Part shown: positions 1 through 7,029 of the stretch, piece by piece
Layout of the letters: each line of letters starts with the position of its first letter
Position numbering within the stretch: the first letter of the stretch is position 1
Source of the DNA: Microtetraspora glauca
Lineage (GTDB): Bacteria; Actinomycetota; Actinomycetes; Streptomycetales; Streptomycetaceae
Direction of reading: 5' to 3'
DNA length: 64,000 nucleotides
NCBI GenBank assembly: GCA_000721275.1
Contig: JOFO01000027.1
Span: 17,797 to 81,796 of the forward strand
Position numbers and translations under genes: made by a program
Notes under the pieces: generated by a model
Databases searched by the model: none
Seen by the model: only the letters and a program-made list of their open reading frames with translations
What the model was told of the DNA's origin: nothing

Positions 1-433
1 CCTCGCGGCCGTCGGCGTAGGCGACGTGGACGGCGAACGGCTGGGCGTCGCGGTCGGCGTCGACGATCCGGTCCCGGCCGGCCCGGGAGACGCCGGTGAC
101 GCGGGCGCCGGTGCGGACGCGGTCGCCGAGGGCGTCGGCGAGGGGCTGGAGGTAGCGGTCCGCCCAGTCGCCGCCGGTGGGGTACGTCGCCGGGTCCGGC
201 TTCGTCCAGCCGGTCGGGGCCAGCAGCTTCTCGGCCGCCGGGTCGGTGAGCTCGCTCCAGGTGGAGAAGAGCCGGACGTGCGCCCACTCGCGTACCGCCG
301 CACCCGCCCGCGCACCGGCCTCCAGGACCAGGGGCTCCAGACCGCGGTCGACGAGGTGGGCGGCGGCGGCCAGGCCGGCGGGGCCGGCTCCGACGACCAC
401 GACAGGCAGGTGCTCGGTGGCGGTGGCGTTCAT
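1..433 (-). CDS. FAD-dependent oxidoreductase, C-terminal part off the window
   Basis: The N-terminal 144 residues of a flavoprotein are visible. The ATG is at 433 and the gene runs off the left edge. The Rossmann motif VVVVGAGPAGLAAAAHL lies at residues 11-27, followed by an acidic strand end typical of FAD binding. It is divergent from an ArsO-like monooxygenase, and the 106-bp gap carries ArsR-like half-sites. That context suggests an arsenic-linked oxidoreductase, but its substrate is unknown because the catalytic part is missing. Family assignment is firm; the role is inferred from position. Confidence 0.85.
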   Translation of the reverse strand, partial: MNATATEHLPVVVVGAGPAGLAAAAHLVDRGLEPLVLEAGARAGAAVREWAHVRLFSTWSELTDPAAEKLLAPTGWTKPDPATYPTGGDWADRYLQPLADALGDRVRTGARVTGVSRAGRDRIVDADRDAQPFAVHVAYADGRE

Positions 434-489
434 GACGAGTCCCCTTGTGTTTCGACGTCCGTCGATCTCTTGCGCTCTCAGCATGCATC

Positions 490-528
490 GGATATCGATA
501 GACGTCAACATAGACATTCATCGAAACG
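490..528. promoter_or_regulatory. Probable ArsR operator in a divergent promoter
   Basis: The gap between two divergent flavoprotein genes has the AT-richer stretch GATAGACGTCAACATAGAC followed by CATTCATCGAAA. CATAGA and GTCAACATAGAC also occur upstream of the arsR at 1635, so the same repressor may control both promoters. Binding is inferred from shared sequence only. Confidence 0.5.
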
Positions 529-539
529 GAGAAGCGTTC

Positions 540-1595
540 GTGGAGCACATCGACGTGGCCGTCATCGGAGCCGGGCAGTCGGGGCTCGCCTCGGCGCACC
601 ACCTCCTGCGCGAAGGGCTGACCCCGGTGATCCTGGAGGCTTCCGACCGGGCGACCGGTTCGTGGCCGCGGTACTACGACAGCCTCACCCTGTTCTCGCC
701 CGCCCGGTACAGCTCGCTGCCGGGACTGCCCTTCGGGGGCGACCCGGACCGCCATCCCCACCGGGACGAGGTGGTGGCCTACCTGCTGCGGTACGCCGAG
801 CGCCTGGGCGCCGACCTGCGCACCGGACATCGCGTGACTGCGGTGCGCACGGCCGGGAAGGGCTTCGAACTCGACTTCGCCGACGGGCGGACACTGGGTG
901 CCGATGCGGTGGTCACGGCGACCGGCGGCTTCGGGCGGCCGAACCGGCCCGCACTGCCCGGACTGGACTCCTTCACCGGCACGGTGACGCACGTCTCGGA
1001 GTACCGCACCCCAGCCCCGTTCGCGGGGCAGCGGGTCGTGGTGGTGGGCGCGGGGAACTCTGCGGTGCAGGTCGCGGTCGAGCTTGCGGGGGTGGCGCGG
1101 GTGAGCCTGGCGAGCCGGGCTCCGGTGCGCTGGTTTCCGCAGCGGCCGTTCGGGCGGGACCTGCACTTCTGGCTCGCGGTCAGCGGCGTGGACGCGGCGC
1201 CGCTGGGCCGTTTCCAGCGGCGTCCGGCGACGATGGCGGTCATCGACGACGGCCGCTACCGCGCTGCCCTCGACTCCGGCCAGCCCGATCGACGCCCCCT
1301 CTTCGCCCGTATTGACGGTCCGGCCGTGACCTGGGCCGACGGCGTGACGGAAGAGGTGGACGCGATCATCCTGGCCACCGGCTACCGGCCCGACCTCGGC
1401 TACCTCGCCCCGCTCGACACCCTCGACCGCGCCGGCGGGCCCCGGCATCGAGGCGGCGCTTCACTCGCCCGCCCCCGTCTGGCGCACGTGGGGCTGGAGT
1501 GGCAGCGCAGTCTGTCGTCCGCGTCCCTTCGCGGTGTCGGCCGCGACGCCCGACGCGTCGCCGAGCGACTGGCACGCGAACTGCGGCGCCCATGA
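540..1595 (+). CDS. arsO: ArsO-like flavin-containing monooxygenase
   Basis: A 351-residue single-domain FAD/NADPH monooxygenase. The FAD motif VIGAGQSG lies near residue 8, a second nucleotide motif VVVVGAGNSAVQVA near residue 170, and an ATGYRPD motif near residue 270. The C-terminal stretch GLEWQRSLSS is typical of flavin monooxygenases in ars operons. The GTG at 540 is chosen because GGAG lies just upstream and the FAD motif then sits at the N terminus. An arsR follows 39 bp downstream. ArsO-type enzymes are linked to oxidation in organoarsenical resistance; the exact substrate here is unknown. Confidence 0.8.
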   Translation: MEHIDVAVIGAGQSGLASAHHLLREGLTPVILEASDRATGSWPRYYDSLTLFSPARYSSLPGLPFGGDPDRHPHRDEVVAYLLRYAERLGADLRTGHRVTAVRTAGKGFELDFADGRTLGADAVVTATGGFGRPNRPALPGLDSFTGTVTHVSEYRTPAPFAGQRVVVVGAGNSAVQVAVELAGVARVSLASRAPVRWFPQRPFGRDLHFWLAVSGVDAAPLGRFQRRPATMAVIDDGRYRAALDSGQPDRRPLFARIDGPAVTWADGVTEEVDAIILATGYRPDLGYLAPLDTLDRAGGPRHRGGASLARPRLAHVGLEWQRSLSSASLRGVGRDARRVAERLARELRRP

Positions 1596-1611
1596 CCCCG
1601 GAGCCTTTGCT

Positions 1612-1625
1612 TTGACGTGTGTCAA
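1612..1625. promoter_or_regulatory. Inverted repeat ahead of arsR
   Basis: TTGAC-GTGT-GTCAA is a perfect inverted repeat ending 10 bp before the arsR start. It is followed by CATAGACGTATGTCGA, which resembles the other ArsR boxes of the locus. It is probably the autoregulatory operator. Confidence 0.55.
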
Positions 1626-1634
1626 CATAGACGT

Positions 1635-2000
1635 ATGTCGAACGCGAAGGTGTTGCCACTGCTGGAGCCCGCCGTCGAACCGTGCTGCCCGCCGCTCACC
1701 GAGCGGCCCCTGACCGCCGAGGAGGCCGAACGGACCGCCCTGATGTTCAAGGCGCTCGGCGACCCGGTGCGGCTGCGGCTGTTCTCGGCGGTGGCCTCGC
1801 ACGAGGGCGGGGAGGCGTGCGTGTGCGACATCTCCGACGTCGGCGTCTCCCAGCCAACCGTCTCCCACCACCTGAAGAAACTGAAGGAAGCCGGCCTGCT
1901 CACCTCCGAGCGGCGCGGGACCTGGGTGTACTACCGGGTGGAGCCGGGGGTGCTGGCGGCGATGGGGCGGCTTCTGACTCCGGCGGCGACCTCGGCCTGA
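1635..2000 (+). CDS. arsR: ArsR/SmtB-family arsenic repressor
   Basis: A 121-residue winged-helix repressor. An N-terminal Cys pair (VEPCCPP) precedes the fold. The metal-site helix carries EACVCDIS, the CxCD signature that binds trivalent arsenic in classical ArsR proteins. The recognition helix is QPTVSHHLKKLKEAGLL and the wing ends in RGTWVYYRV. The inverted repeat just upstream fits autoregulation. It probably controls the ArsO gene before it and the divergent flavoprotein. The ATG at 1635 excludes an upstream in-frame start that would lie inside the operator. Confidence 0.92.
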   Translation: MSNAKVLPLLEPAVEPCCPPLTERPLTAEEAERTALMFKALGDPVRLRLFSAVASHEGGEACVCDISDVGVSQPTVSHHLKKLKEAGLLTSERRGTWVYYRVEPGVLAAMGRLLTPAATSA

Positions 2001-2045
2001 GGAAATTCGTCCCCGGCTGTCAGCGGTCGGGCGGATGATGGCGGC

Positions 2046-2782
2046 ATGGCCATCGATGTCGAATGGGCGCGATCCGAGATCGCCAACTTCCTGGTGCTGA
2101 CGACGATGCGCTCGCCGTCGGATCCGAGCTTCATCAGCTTCCACATGACAACTTTTGGCTCTGACGAGGAGATCGTCGCCAGCGCACAGGTAGTCGAGCA
2201 GATCCTGGACCGGGTCATACCCACGTGGCGCACCAGCGTCCCGTCAGAGGACAACGAACTGGTCAATCGCTGGTGCCAGCATCGGGAAGCCGCCCAGCGA
2301 GCCGATGTCACCCTCCGGCGGGATGCAGAGATCCGCAAGCATCTCGGTGACGACGCACCGCAGCTCAGCGCCTCGACCATGCACCCATGGGCCTGGGAAG
2401 GGGCTCGCGCGTTGTGGCAGAGCGGCCACTTCCGGGAGGCGGTAACAGCAGCCGCCCGAAAGGTGAATGCCGAGACGCAGAACAAGGTGGAGCGGCGAGA
2501 CACCGGCGAGACGCCCCTCTTTCTGAACGTCTCTCCAAGGACTCACCGAAGCCTGGCCAGCCCCGGCTTCGGTTGATGGCGGACGACGGCAGCGACACCT
2601 TCAAAAGCGTCCATCGGGGCGCGGCGGCCTTCGCCGAGGGATGCTTCGCAGGCATCCGCAACCCCAACAGCCACGAGGACGGGCTGCCCGAGCTTCCCGA
2701 ACACGAGGCGCTGGAACAGTTGGCCGCATTCAGCGTGCTCGCGCGATGGGTCGAGTCGGCCGCCGTCGAGCGGTGTGACTGA
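2046..2782 (+). pseudogene. TIGR02391/Ymh-like protein, frameshifted
   Basis: The reading frame from ATG 2046 stays coherent to about 2530 (WEGARALWQSGHFREAVTAAARKVNAETQNK) and ends at 2576. The rest of the family sequence continues in another frame from about 2536 to 2782 (LSKDSPKPGQPRLR, AFAEGCFAGIRNPNSHE). One missing base near AACGTCTCTCC explains this, and restoring it gives about 245 residues. The IRNPNSHE motif resembles the R-x4-H motif of HEPN-like proteins. Codon bias is weaker than in its neighbours, suggesting acquired DNA. It is either a real pseudogene or a sequencing error. Confidence 0.7.
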
Positions 2783-2837
2783 GGGGCACCGACCGTCACG
2801 ACCAACGCCCCCAGGAAGCTGCAGCGGGGCCCCCGCC

Positions 2838-4043
2838 TCAGGACAGCGCGCCCACGAACCCCGCCAGGCGTCCGAGCGCCTCGTCGAGCTGCTCGGGCGG
2901 GACCGTGTACGAGATGCGGACGTGGTCCGGGGCCGCGAAGTCCGCGCCGGGGACGACCGCCACCTGGGCTTCGCTCAGAAGGAGTTCCGCGAAGTCGGCG
3001 GCGGAGGTGATGGTGCGGCCTGCGCTCGCCTTCCCGTACAGGCCGGTGACGTCGGCGAGAAGGAAGAAGGCGCCCTCGGGGTTGCCGTCGACCCGCAGGC
3101 CGAGGGTGTCGCCGATCGCCTTGACGGTCGCGAGGCGGCGGGCGTCGAGCGCGGAGCGGCGGCGCTCCAGTTCGGCGCCGAGGTCGGCCGTCAGCGCGCC
3201 GAGGGCCGCCCGCTGGGCGATGGAGGACGGGGCCGAGGCGGTGTGGCTCTGAAGGGCCGTGACGGTGGAGGCCAGTTCGGCGGAGGCGGCGAGCCAGCCG
3301 ATGCGCCAGCCGGTCATGGCGAAGGTCTTGGAGACGCCGCCGATGGTGACGGTGCGGGCGGCGATCTCGGCGCCCAACGCCGCCACTGAGGCGAAGCGGG
3401 CGTCACCGAAGACCCAGTGATCGCAGATCTCGTCGCTGACGATGACGAGGTCGTGTTCCACGGCCACTTCGGCCAGGGCGGCCAGTTCGTAGCGGCTGTA
3501 GACGACGCCGGAGGGGTTGGCGGGGCTGTTGAGGAGGAGGACCCGCGTGCGGTCGGTGACCGCTTCCCGCACCTGCTCGGGCGTGACCTTCAGGCCGGCG
3601 CCGACGGCGGGGCGCACGGGGACCAGGGTTCCGCCGGCCAAGGCGATGAGGTGGGGGTAGCTGACCCAGTACGGGGCCGGGACGAGCACCTCGTCGCCCG
3701 GTTCGAGGAGGGCGGTGAAGGCGTAGTGGAGGGCCTGCTTGGCGCCCGCCGTCACGACGAGATGCGACGCCTCGTACGCGGTGCCGTGGCGGTTGAGGTG
3801 CGCGGCGATCGCCGTACGGAGTTCGGGGATGCCGGCAGCCGGGGTGTAGCGGGTGAAGTCCTCGGCGACGGCCTGTTCCGCCGCGCGTGCGGCGGGTTCG
3901 ACGGTGGGGAACGCCGGCTCGCCGCTGGTCAGGTTGATGACGTCGGCGCCCGCGGCAACGAGCGCCTTGGCGTGGGCGTCGAGCGCGGCGGTGGCCGAGG
4001 GCGGAACGGCGGCGGCGCGCGCGGAGGGACGGAGCGGGTTCAC
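2838..4043 (-). CDS. Class I/II PLP aminotransferase
   Basis: A 401-residue fold-type I aminotransferase of the aspartate aminotransferase group. Visible motifs are NLTSGEPAF near residue 37, NSPANPSG, SDEICDHWVF, the PLP-lysine motif SKTFAMTGWRIGW, and an Arg in VRISYT near the C terminus. It lies 16 bp downstream of a small CxxC protein gene, under two ArsR-type boxes and facing an arsR, so it is likely arsenic induced. An amino donor step on an arsenical keto acid such as arsonopyruvate is an attractive but untested role; ordinary aspartate transamination is the alternative. Confidence 0.85.
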   Translation of the reverse strand: MNPLRPSARAAAVPPSATAALDAHAKALVAAGADVINLTSGEPAFPTVEPAARAAEQAVAEDFTRYTPAAGIPELRTAIAAHLNRHGTAYEASHLVVTAGAKQALHYAFTALLEPGDEVLVPAPYWVSYPHLIALAGGTLVPVRPAVGAGLKVTPEQVREAVTDRTRVLLLNSPANPSGVVYSRYELAALAEVAVEHDLVIVSDEICDHWVFGDARFASVAALGAEIAARTVTIGGVSKTFAMTGWRIGWLAASAELASTVTALQSHTASAPSSIAQRAALGALTADLGAELERRRSALDARRLATVKAIGDTLGLRVDGNPEGAFFLLADVTGLYGKASAGRTITSAADFAELLLSEAQVAVVPGADFAAPDHVRISYTVPPEQLDEALGRLAGFVGALS

Positions 4044-4059
4044 GGGGTTCCCTACGGGG

Positions 4060-4233
4060 TCAGAGGCGGACGGCGAGGTGGGTGAGCGTGGCCTCGTGGC
4101 CGCGCCGGAGGGCCGCCGCGCGGGCGCCCCGGTCGACGACCTCCACGCAGCTGTCGCAGAACCGCACGTCGGTCGTGCGGGTGGGGCGGCGGGTGACGCG
4201 CAGGCGACGGAAGGAGGCGAGAAGGGACGACAT
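4060..4233 (-). CDS. Small CxxC protein in the arsenic regulon
   Basis: A 57-residue basic protein too short for usual calls. It has the motif RFCDSCVEV at residues 24-32, a single CxxC able to bind zinc or arsenite. It is the first gene after the ArsR boxes at 4249-4303 and is followed 16 bp later by the aminotransferase, so the two form an operon. Similar short FCDSC proteins occur in Streptomyces without a known function. The start is supported by Arg/Leu-rich coding with high third-position GC. Confidence 0.65.
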   Translation of the reverse strand: MSSLLASFRRLRVTRRPTRTTDVRFCDSCVEVVDRGARAAALRRGHEATLTHLAVRL

Positions 4234-4248
4234 GACGCGACCTCAATT

Positions 4249-4266
4249 CATAGACGCTCATCTATG
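4249..4266. promoter_or_regulatory. ArsR box A
   Basis: CATAGA-N6-TCTATG is a perfect 6-bp inverted repeat with a 6-bp spacer. It lies 15 bp upstream of the small CxxC gene (minus strand). The same CATAGA-N6-TCnATG layout recurs four more times in the next 1.8 kb. Confidence 0.7.
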
Positions 4267-4285
4267 AGATGAGTATGGCCCAACC

Positions 4286-4303
4286 CATAGATGACTGTCA
4301 ATG
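4286..4303. promoter_or_regulatory. ArsR box B
   Basis: CATAGA-TGACTG-TCAATG is identical to the box at 5972-5989. It lies 72 bp before the arsR at 4376 and between the divergent transcription units, so one protein could control both directions. Confidence 0.7.
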
Positions 4304-4375
4304 CATCGGCCACGACGGGTCCGGGAGGCGGTCGACTCTGGACGCGGCGCGTCACCATCGGCCACATTGGGCCGC

Positions 4376-4741
4376 ATGATCGAGCCCTTGACCACCGTGA
4401 CGCCGTCCGGTTCCTGCTGCCCCGTCCCCATGACGCCGGATCAGGCAGAGGAGCTGTCGGGGATGTTCAAGGCCCTGGCGGATCCGGTGCGCCTGCGGAT
4501 CGCCAGCATCGTGGCCTGCTGTCCTGCGGGCGAGGTGTGCATGGGAGAGATCGCCGCCGAGTTCGACCTGACCGGGCCGACCATCAGCCACCACCTGCGC
4601 AAGCTGCGCGAGGCCGGCATCCTCGCCTCGGAACGGCGCGCGAACGAGGTCTACTACTTCGTCCGCCCGGACCGGATCGAGCACCTGATAGGCCCGCTGG
4701 CGGGAATGCGGAGCGCGGCCCGTGAACCGTCACGCTGCTGA
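4376..4741 (+). CDS. arsR: ArsR-family repressor with single-Cys metal helix
   Basis: A 121-residue ArsR protein. It has an N-terminal Cys pair (GSCCPVP), a Cys pair at VACCPAG, and EVCMGEI in place of the classical CxCD motif, so its metal site differs from the arsR at 1635. The recognition helix is GPTISHHLRKLREAG and the wing VYYFVRP; a Cys ends the protein. It is divergent from the small CxxC/aminotransferase operon across ArsR boxes A and B, and convergent with arsP across a strong hairpin. Confidence 0.9.
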   Translation: MIEPLTTVTPSGSCCPVPMTPDQAEELSGMFKALADPVRLRIASIVACCPAGEVCMGEIAAEFDLTGPTISHHLRKLREAGILASERRANEVYYFVRPDRIEHLIGPLAGMRSAAREPSRC

Positions 4742-4761
4742 GAACCCGCGGAAACGGCTGC

Positions 4762-4789
4762 GGCCCGCCCCGAAGCCTGGGGGCGGGCC
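4762..4789. terminator. Bidirectional terminator between arsR and arsP
   Basis: A 10-bp perfect GC stem (GGCCCGCCCC / GGGGCGGGCC) with an 8-nt loop lies between two convergent genes. T residues follow downstream on the plus strand (GTCTT). Confidence 0.75.
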
Positions 4790-4852
4790 GATGCCGTCTT
4801 ACGCGTGCTGGCGCCGGTGGCGCTTGCGGTGCCGGGTGCCGGCCCGCCGGAG

Positions 4853-5917
4853 TCAGAGCCAGATGGGGGCCGTGTAGCCCAGGACGAGCGCGCCGGCGAA
4901 GAGGATGCCGACGACCAGGGCGACGACGCGCCAGCGGGCGATGAGGAGCATGCCGCTGATGGCGCCGATGCTGGTGCCCGCGCCCGTCACGAGGAAGGCG
5001 AGCGCCGGGCCGGGGCCCATGCCGCCCTGCATCAGGGTGGCGACCAGCGGGAGCGAGCCGTCGGAGTTCAGGTAGACCGGGATGCCGATGAGGGCGGCGA
5101 CCGGGACCGCGAAGACGTTGCCGTCACCGAGGAACTCGGTGAGGTAGTGCGTCGGGATCGAGTTGATGAGCAGGAAGCCAAGGGTGGCGAAGCCCAGGAA
5201 GTAGAGGGCAAGGCGCTTGACGTTGACCTTCAGCTCCTCGCCGAACTCCTTGAGCTTCAGGCGCTCCACGACGCCGACAGGGGCCGGTGCCGGGGCCGGC
5301 TTCGGCGCGACCGGGCGGGTGAGCAGGGCCGTACGGGCCAGGCCGCCGCCACCGGCAGGGACGCCGCCACCGGCCGAGACGCCACCACCGAAGCCGCCCT
5401 CGGTCTCGCCCTCGTCGCTGCAGCAGCTCTCGGACGCCTTCTCCTCCGCCTGGTTCGCGGTGAGACGCGCCTGGCCCTCCAGCCAGCCGGTCTTCTCGAT
5501 GAGCCAGGTGATGACGCCGGCGAAGACGCCGAGGACCATCGCGGCCACGAAGAAGGTGGTGGCGAAGTCGAAGCCGAAGAGGCCGGTCGACAGCACGTAC
5601 TCCTCGGGGCTGGTCAGGGGCGAGGCCACCATGAAGGTGACCACCGGGGCCCACGGAACGCTGGAGGCGAGCGCCCCGAGTACCACCGCGGTCGTGCCGC
5701 AGGAGCAGAAGGGGGTGAGGGTCGCCAGGACGATCGCACCGAGCACCGCGACCGCGGTCTTGCGGCGCATCCACGCCGACAGGCGGTCCGCTCCGATGTA
5801 GACGGGGATGGCCGAGGCCAGCACCACGCTGATCAGCAGGAACGGCCAGTTGGCGGCGAGGGAGTGGCCGACGTCCTGGGCGGTGCGCCACAGGACGTCG
5901 AGGACGGTGTCGATCAC
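4853..5917 (-). CDS. arsP: ArsP-type permease (organoarsenical efflux)
   Basis: A 354-residue polytopic membrane protein of the permease/DUF318 family. It has about eight membrane segments in two blocks. The motif TPFCSCGTTAVVLG lies near residue 68; ArsP pumps use such cysteines to move trivalent organoarsenicals. A long Gly/Pro/Ala-rich central loop (about residues 155-225) carries an extra Cys pair, SCCSDE. The GTG at 5917 has GGAG six bases upstream, and three ArsR boxes precede it. An organoarsenical exporter fits a locus that may make C-As compounds. Confidence 0.85.
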   Translation of the reverse strand: MIDTVLDVLWRTAQDVGHSLAANWPFLLISVVLASAIPVYIGADRLSAWMRRKTAVAVLGAIVLATLTPFCSCGTTAVVLGALASSVPWAPVVTFMVASPLTSPEEYVLSTGLFGFDFATTFFVAAMVLGVFAGVITWLIEKTGWLEGQARLTANQAEEKASESCCSDEGETEGGFGGGVSAGGGVPAGGGGLARTALLTRPVAPKPAPAPAPVGVVERLKLKEFGEELKVNVKRLALYFLGFATLGFLLINSIPTHYLTEFLGDGNVFAVPVAALIGIPVYLNSDGSLPLVATLMQGGMGPGPALAFLVTGAGTSIGAISGMLLIARWRVVALVVGILFAGALVLGYTAPIWL

Positions 5918-5933
5918 GGGGGCTCCAGCAATT

Positions 5934-6023
5934 CATAGACGGCTGTCGATGGGTCAGACTCTGCCGGAACTCATAGATGACTGTCAATGGATACCGGGAA
6001 CAATTCATAGATGACCGTCGTTG
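5934..6023. promoter_or_regulatory. Three ArsR boxes (C, D, E) between arsP and arsR
   Basis: Three 18-bp sites lie at 5934-5951 (CATAGACGGCTGTCGATG), 5972-5989 (CATAGATGACTGTCAATG) and 6006-6023 (CATAGATGACCGTCGTTG). All follow CATAGA-N6-TCnnTG. Centre spacings are 38 and 34 bp, close to whole helical turns. They cover the divergent arsP/arsR promoter, so both genes are expected to be repressed together. Confidence 0.75.
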
Positions 6024-6031
6024 GATTCGGT

Positions 6032-6385
6032 ATGCCCACGTCGATCTCGGAGCTGTGCTGCTCCCCCGTGCTCGCCGGCCCGCTCACGCCCGAGGCCGCC
6101 GACGATCTCGCGACCGCCCTGAAGGTGGTCGCCGACGCCACCCGCCTGCGCCTGCTCGGCCTGATCCGCTCCCAGCCGAGCGGCGAGGCGTGCACCTGCG
6201 ACCTCACCGAACCCCTGGGACTCACCCAGCCGACCGTCACGCACCACCTGCGGGTGCTGTACGAGGCCGGGTTCCTGGAGCGCGAGAAGCGCGGGCGCCA
6301 GACCTACTACCGGATCGCCCCGGAGAGCATGAGCGTGCTCTGCCAGGCACTGGACCCGTCGCCCCAGCTCCTCGCCACTGGTTGA
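6032..6385 (+). CDS. arsR: ArsR-family arsenic repressor
   Basis: A 117-residue repressor. It has an N-terminal Cys pair (SELCCSPV) and the metal motif EACTCDLT (CxCD), with recognition helix QPTVTHHLRVLYEAG and wing RQTYYRI. The start at 6032 is preferred because the alternative ATG at 6011 lies inside ArsR box E; using 6011 would add seven residues. It is divergent from arsP and ends in a strong hairpin. Confidence 0.9.
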   Translation: MPTSISELCCSPVLAGPLTPEAADDLATALKVVADATRLRLLGLIRSQPSGEACTCDLTEPLGLTQPTVTHHLRVLYEAGFLEREKRGRQTYYRIAPESMSVLCQALDPSPQLLATG

Positions 6386-6411
6386 GGAGCCTCGCCAACT
6401 CACCTTCCGCC

Positions 6412-6455
6412 AAGGGCCGGTTCATGCGCGCGTCACGCGCGCGGAACCGGCCCTT
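6412..6455. terminator. Terminator after arsR
   Basis: A long hairpin with outer 12-bp arms AAGGGCCGGTTC / GAACCGGCCCTT and an inner GCGCGCG / CGCGCGC stem. It lies 26 bp after the arsR stop and isolates the following peptide gene. Confidence 0.8.
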
Positions 6456-6464
6456 CGGCATCTT

Positions 6465-6512
6465 CAGGCAGGTGGATGCCGGACGCATTTCCTGCCAGCG
6501 GTGATCCCTTCC
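6465..6512. promoter_or_regulatory. 48-bp upstream element, copy 1
   Basis: This 48-bp stretch matches 9903-9950 at 40 of 48 positions. It starts 171 bp before the GAGWD-repeat gene; copy 2 starts 173 bp before its gene. It contains the inverted repeat GGCA-N6-TGCC and a further TGCC. The hexamer CAGACT follows at 6533, 68 bp after the element start, as at copy 2, and may mark a -10 region. A shared activator site is inferred. Confidence 0.7.
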
Positions 6513-6635
6513 ACACCCTGGGTGACCTCGGACAGACTCATGAACACCGGAAGGGCGACAAGCCCCCGGGACACCGGGAAAGGCCACCAAGGCCGCCGGC
6601 CGACAAAAAGCCACCGTCATCACCAGGGGAGAGCC

Positions 6636-6950
6636 ATGTCTGTTTCGCGTACCTCGATGCGTCTTGCCACCGCCGCACTCGTCGCCGCGATCGGACTCGG
6701 TGCCACCTCGACCCTGGGCGCCGGCGCTGTCCCCGCCCTCGCCGGAGCGGGCTGGGACACGGCCCCCACCGCGCCCACCAACTCCACGGACGGCGCGGGG
6801 TGGGACGTGGCCCCGACCGTCGTCCTCGCCTCCTCCATCGACGGCGCGGGCTGGGACGTGGCGCCCACCACGACGAACGACGGCTCCAACGGCGCCGGCT
6901 GGGACTCGGCCCCGACCGACCCCTCCACCGACGGCGCCGGCTGGGACTGA
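6636..6950 (+). CDS. Secreted peptide with five GAGWD repeats
   Basis: A 104-residue protein with a clear Sec signal peptide: basic start, hydrophobic core at residues 11-30, and cleavage expected after PALA at residue 36. The mature 68 residues are five GAGWD units at residues 37, 53, 70, 86 and 100. Four are followed by (T/V/S)APT and a spacer rich in Thr, Ser, Asn and Asp; the last unit ends the protein. There is no Cys or Lys in the mature part. AGGGGAGA precedes the ATG. Downstream lies the Cys-pair protein. No known family was recognised; a repeat-encoded precursor, surface ligand or metal-binding peptide are all possible. Confidence 0.75.
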   Translation: MSVSRTSMRLATAALVAAIGLGATSTLGAGAVPALAGAGWDTAPTAPTNSTDGAGWDVAPTVVLASSIDGAGWDVAPTTTNDGSNGAGWDSAPTDPSTDGAGWD

Positions 6951-7029
6951 CCAGCCCGCCCTCGCCCTTCCCGCCGGGCAACCCACCCCGCACCCCCGCG
7001 CACCGCCGACCCCACGAGGAGAGCACCCC

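Noticed and set aside
6011..6031. Earlier ATG for the arsR at 6032
   Set aside because: It lies inside ArsR box E and lacks a ribosome site; the shorter start keeps the family N terminus.
6664..7029. An upstream extension of the Cys-pair protein in the same frame across the GAGWD gene
   Set aside because: The extension is a Pro/Arg-rich shadow of the GAGWD coding frame; the ATG at 7030 gives the Cys-rich start.
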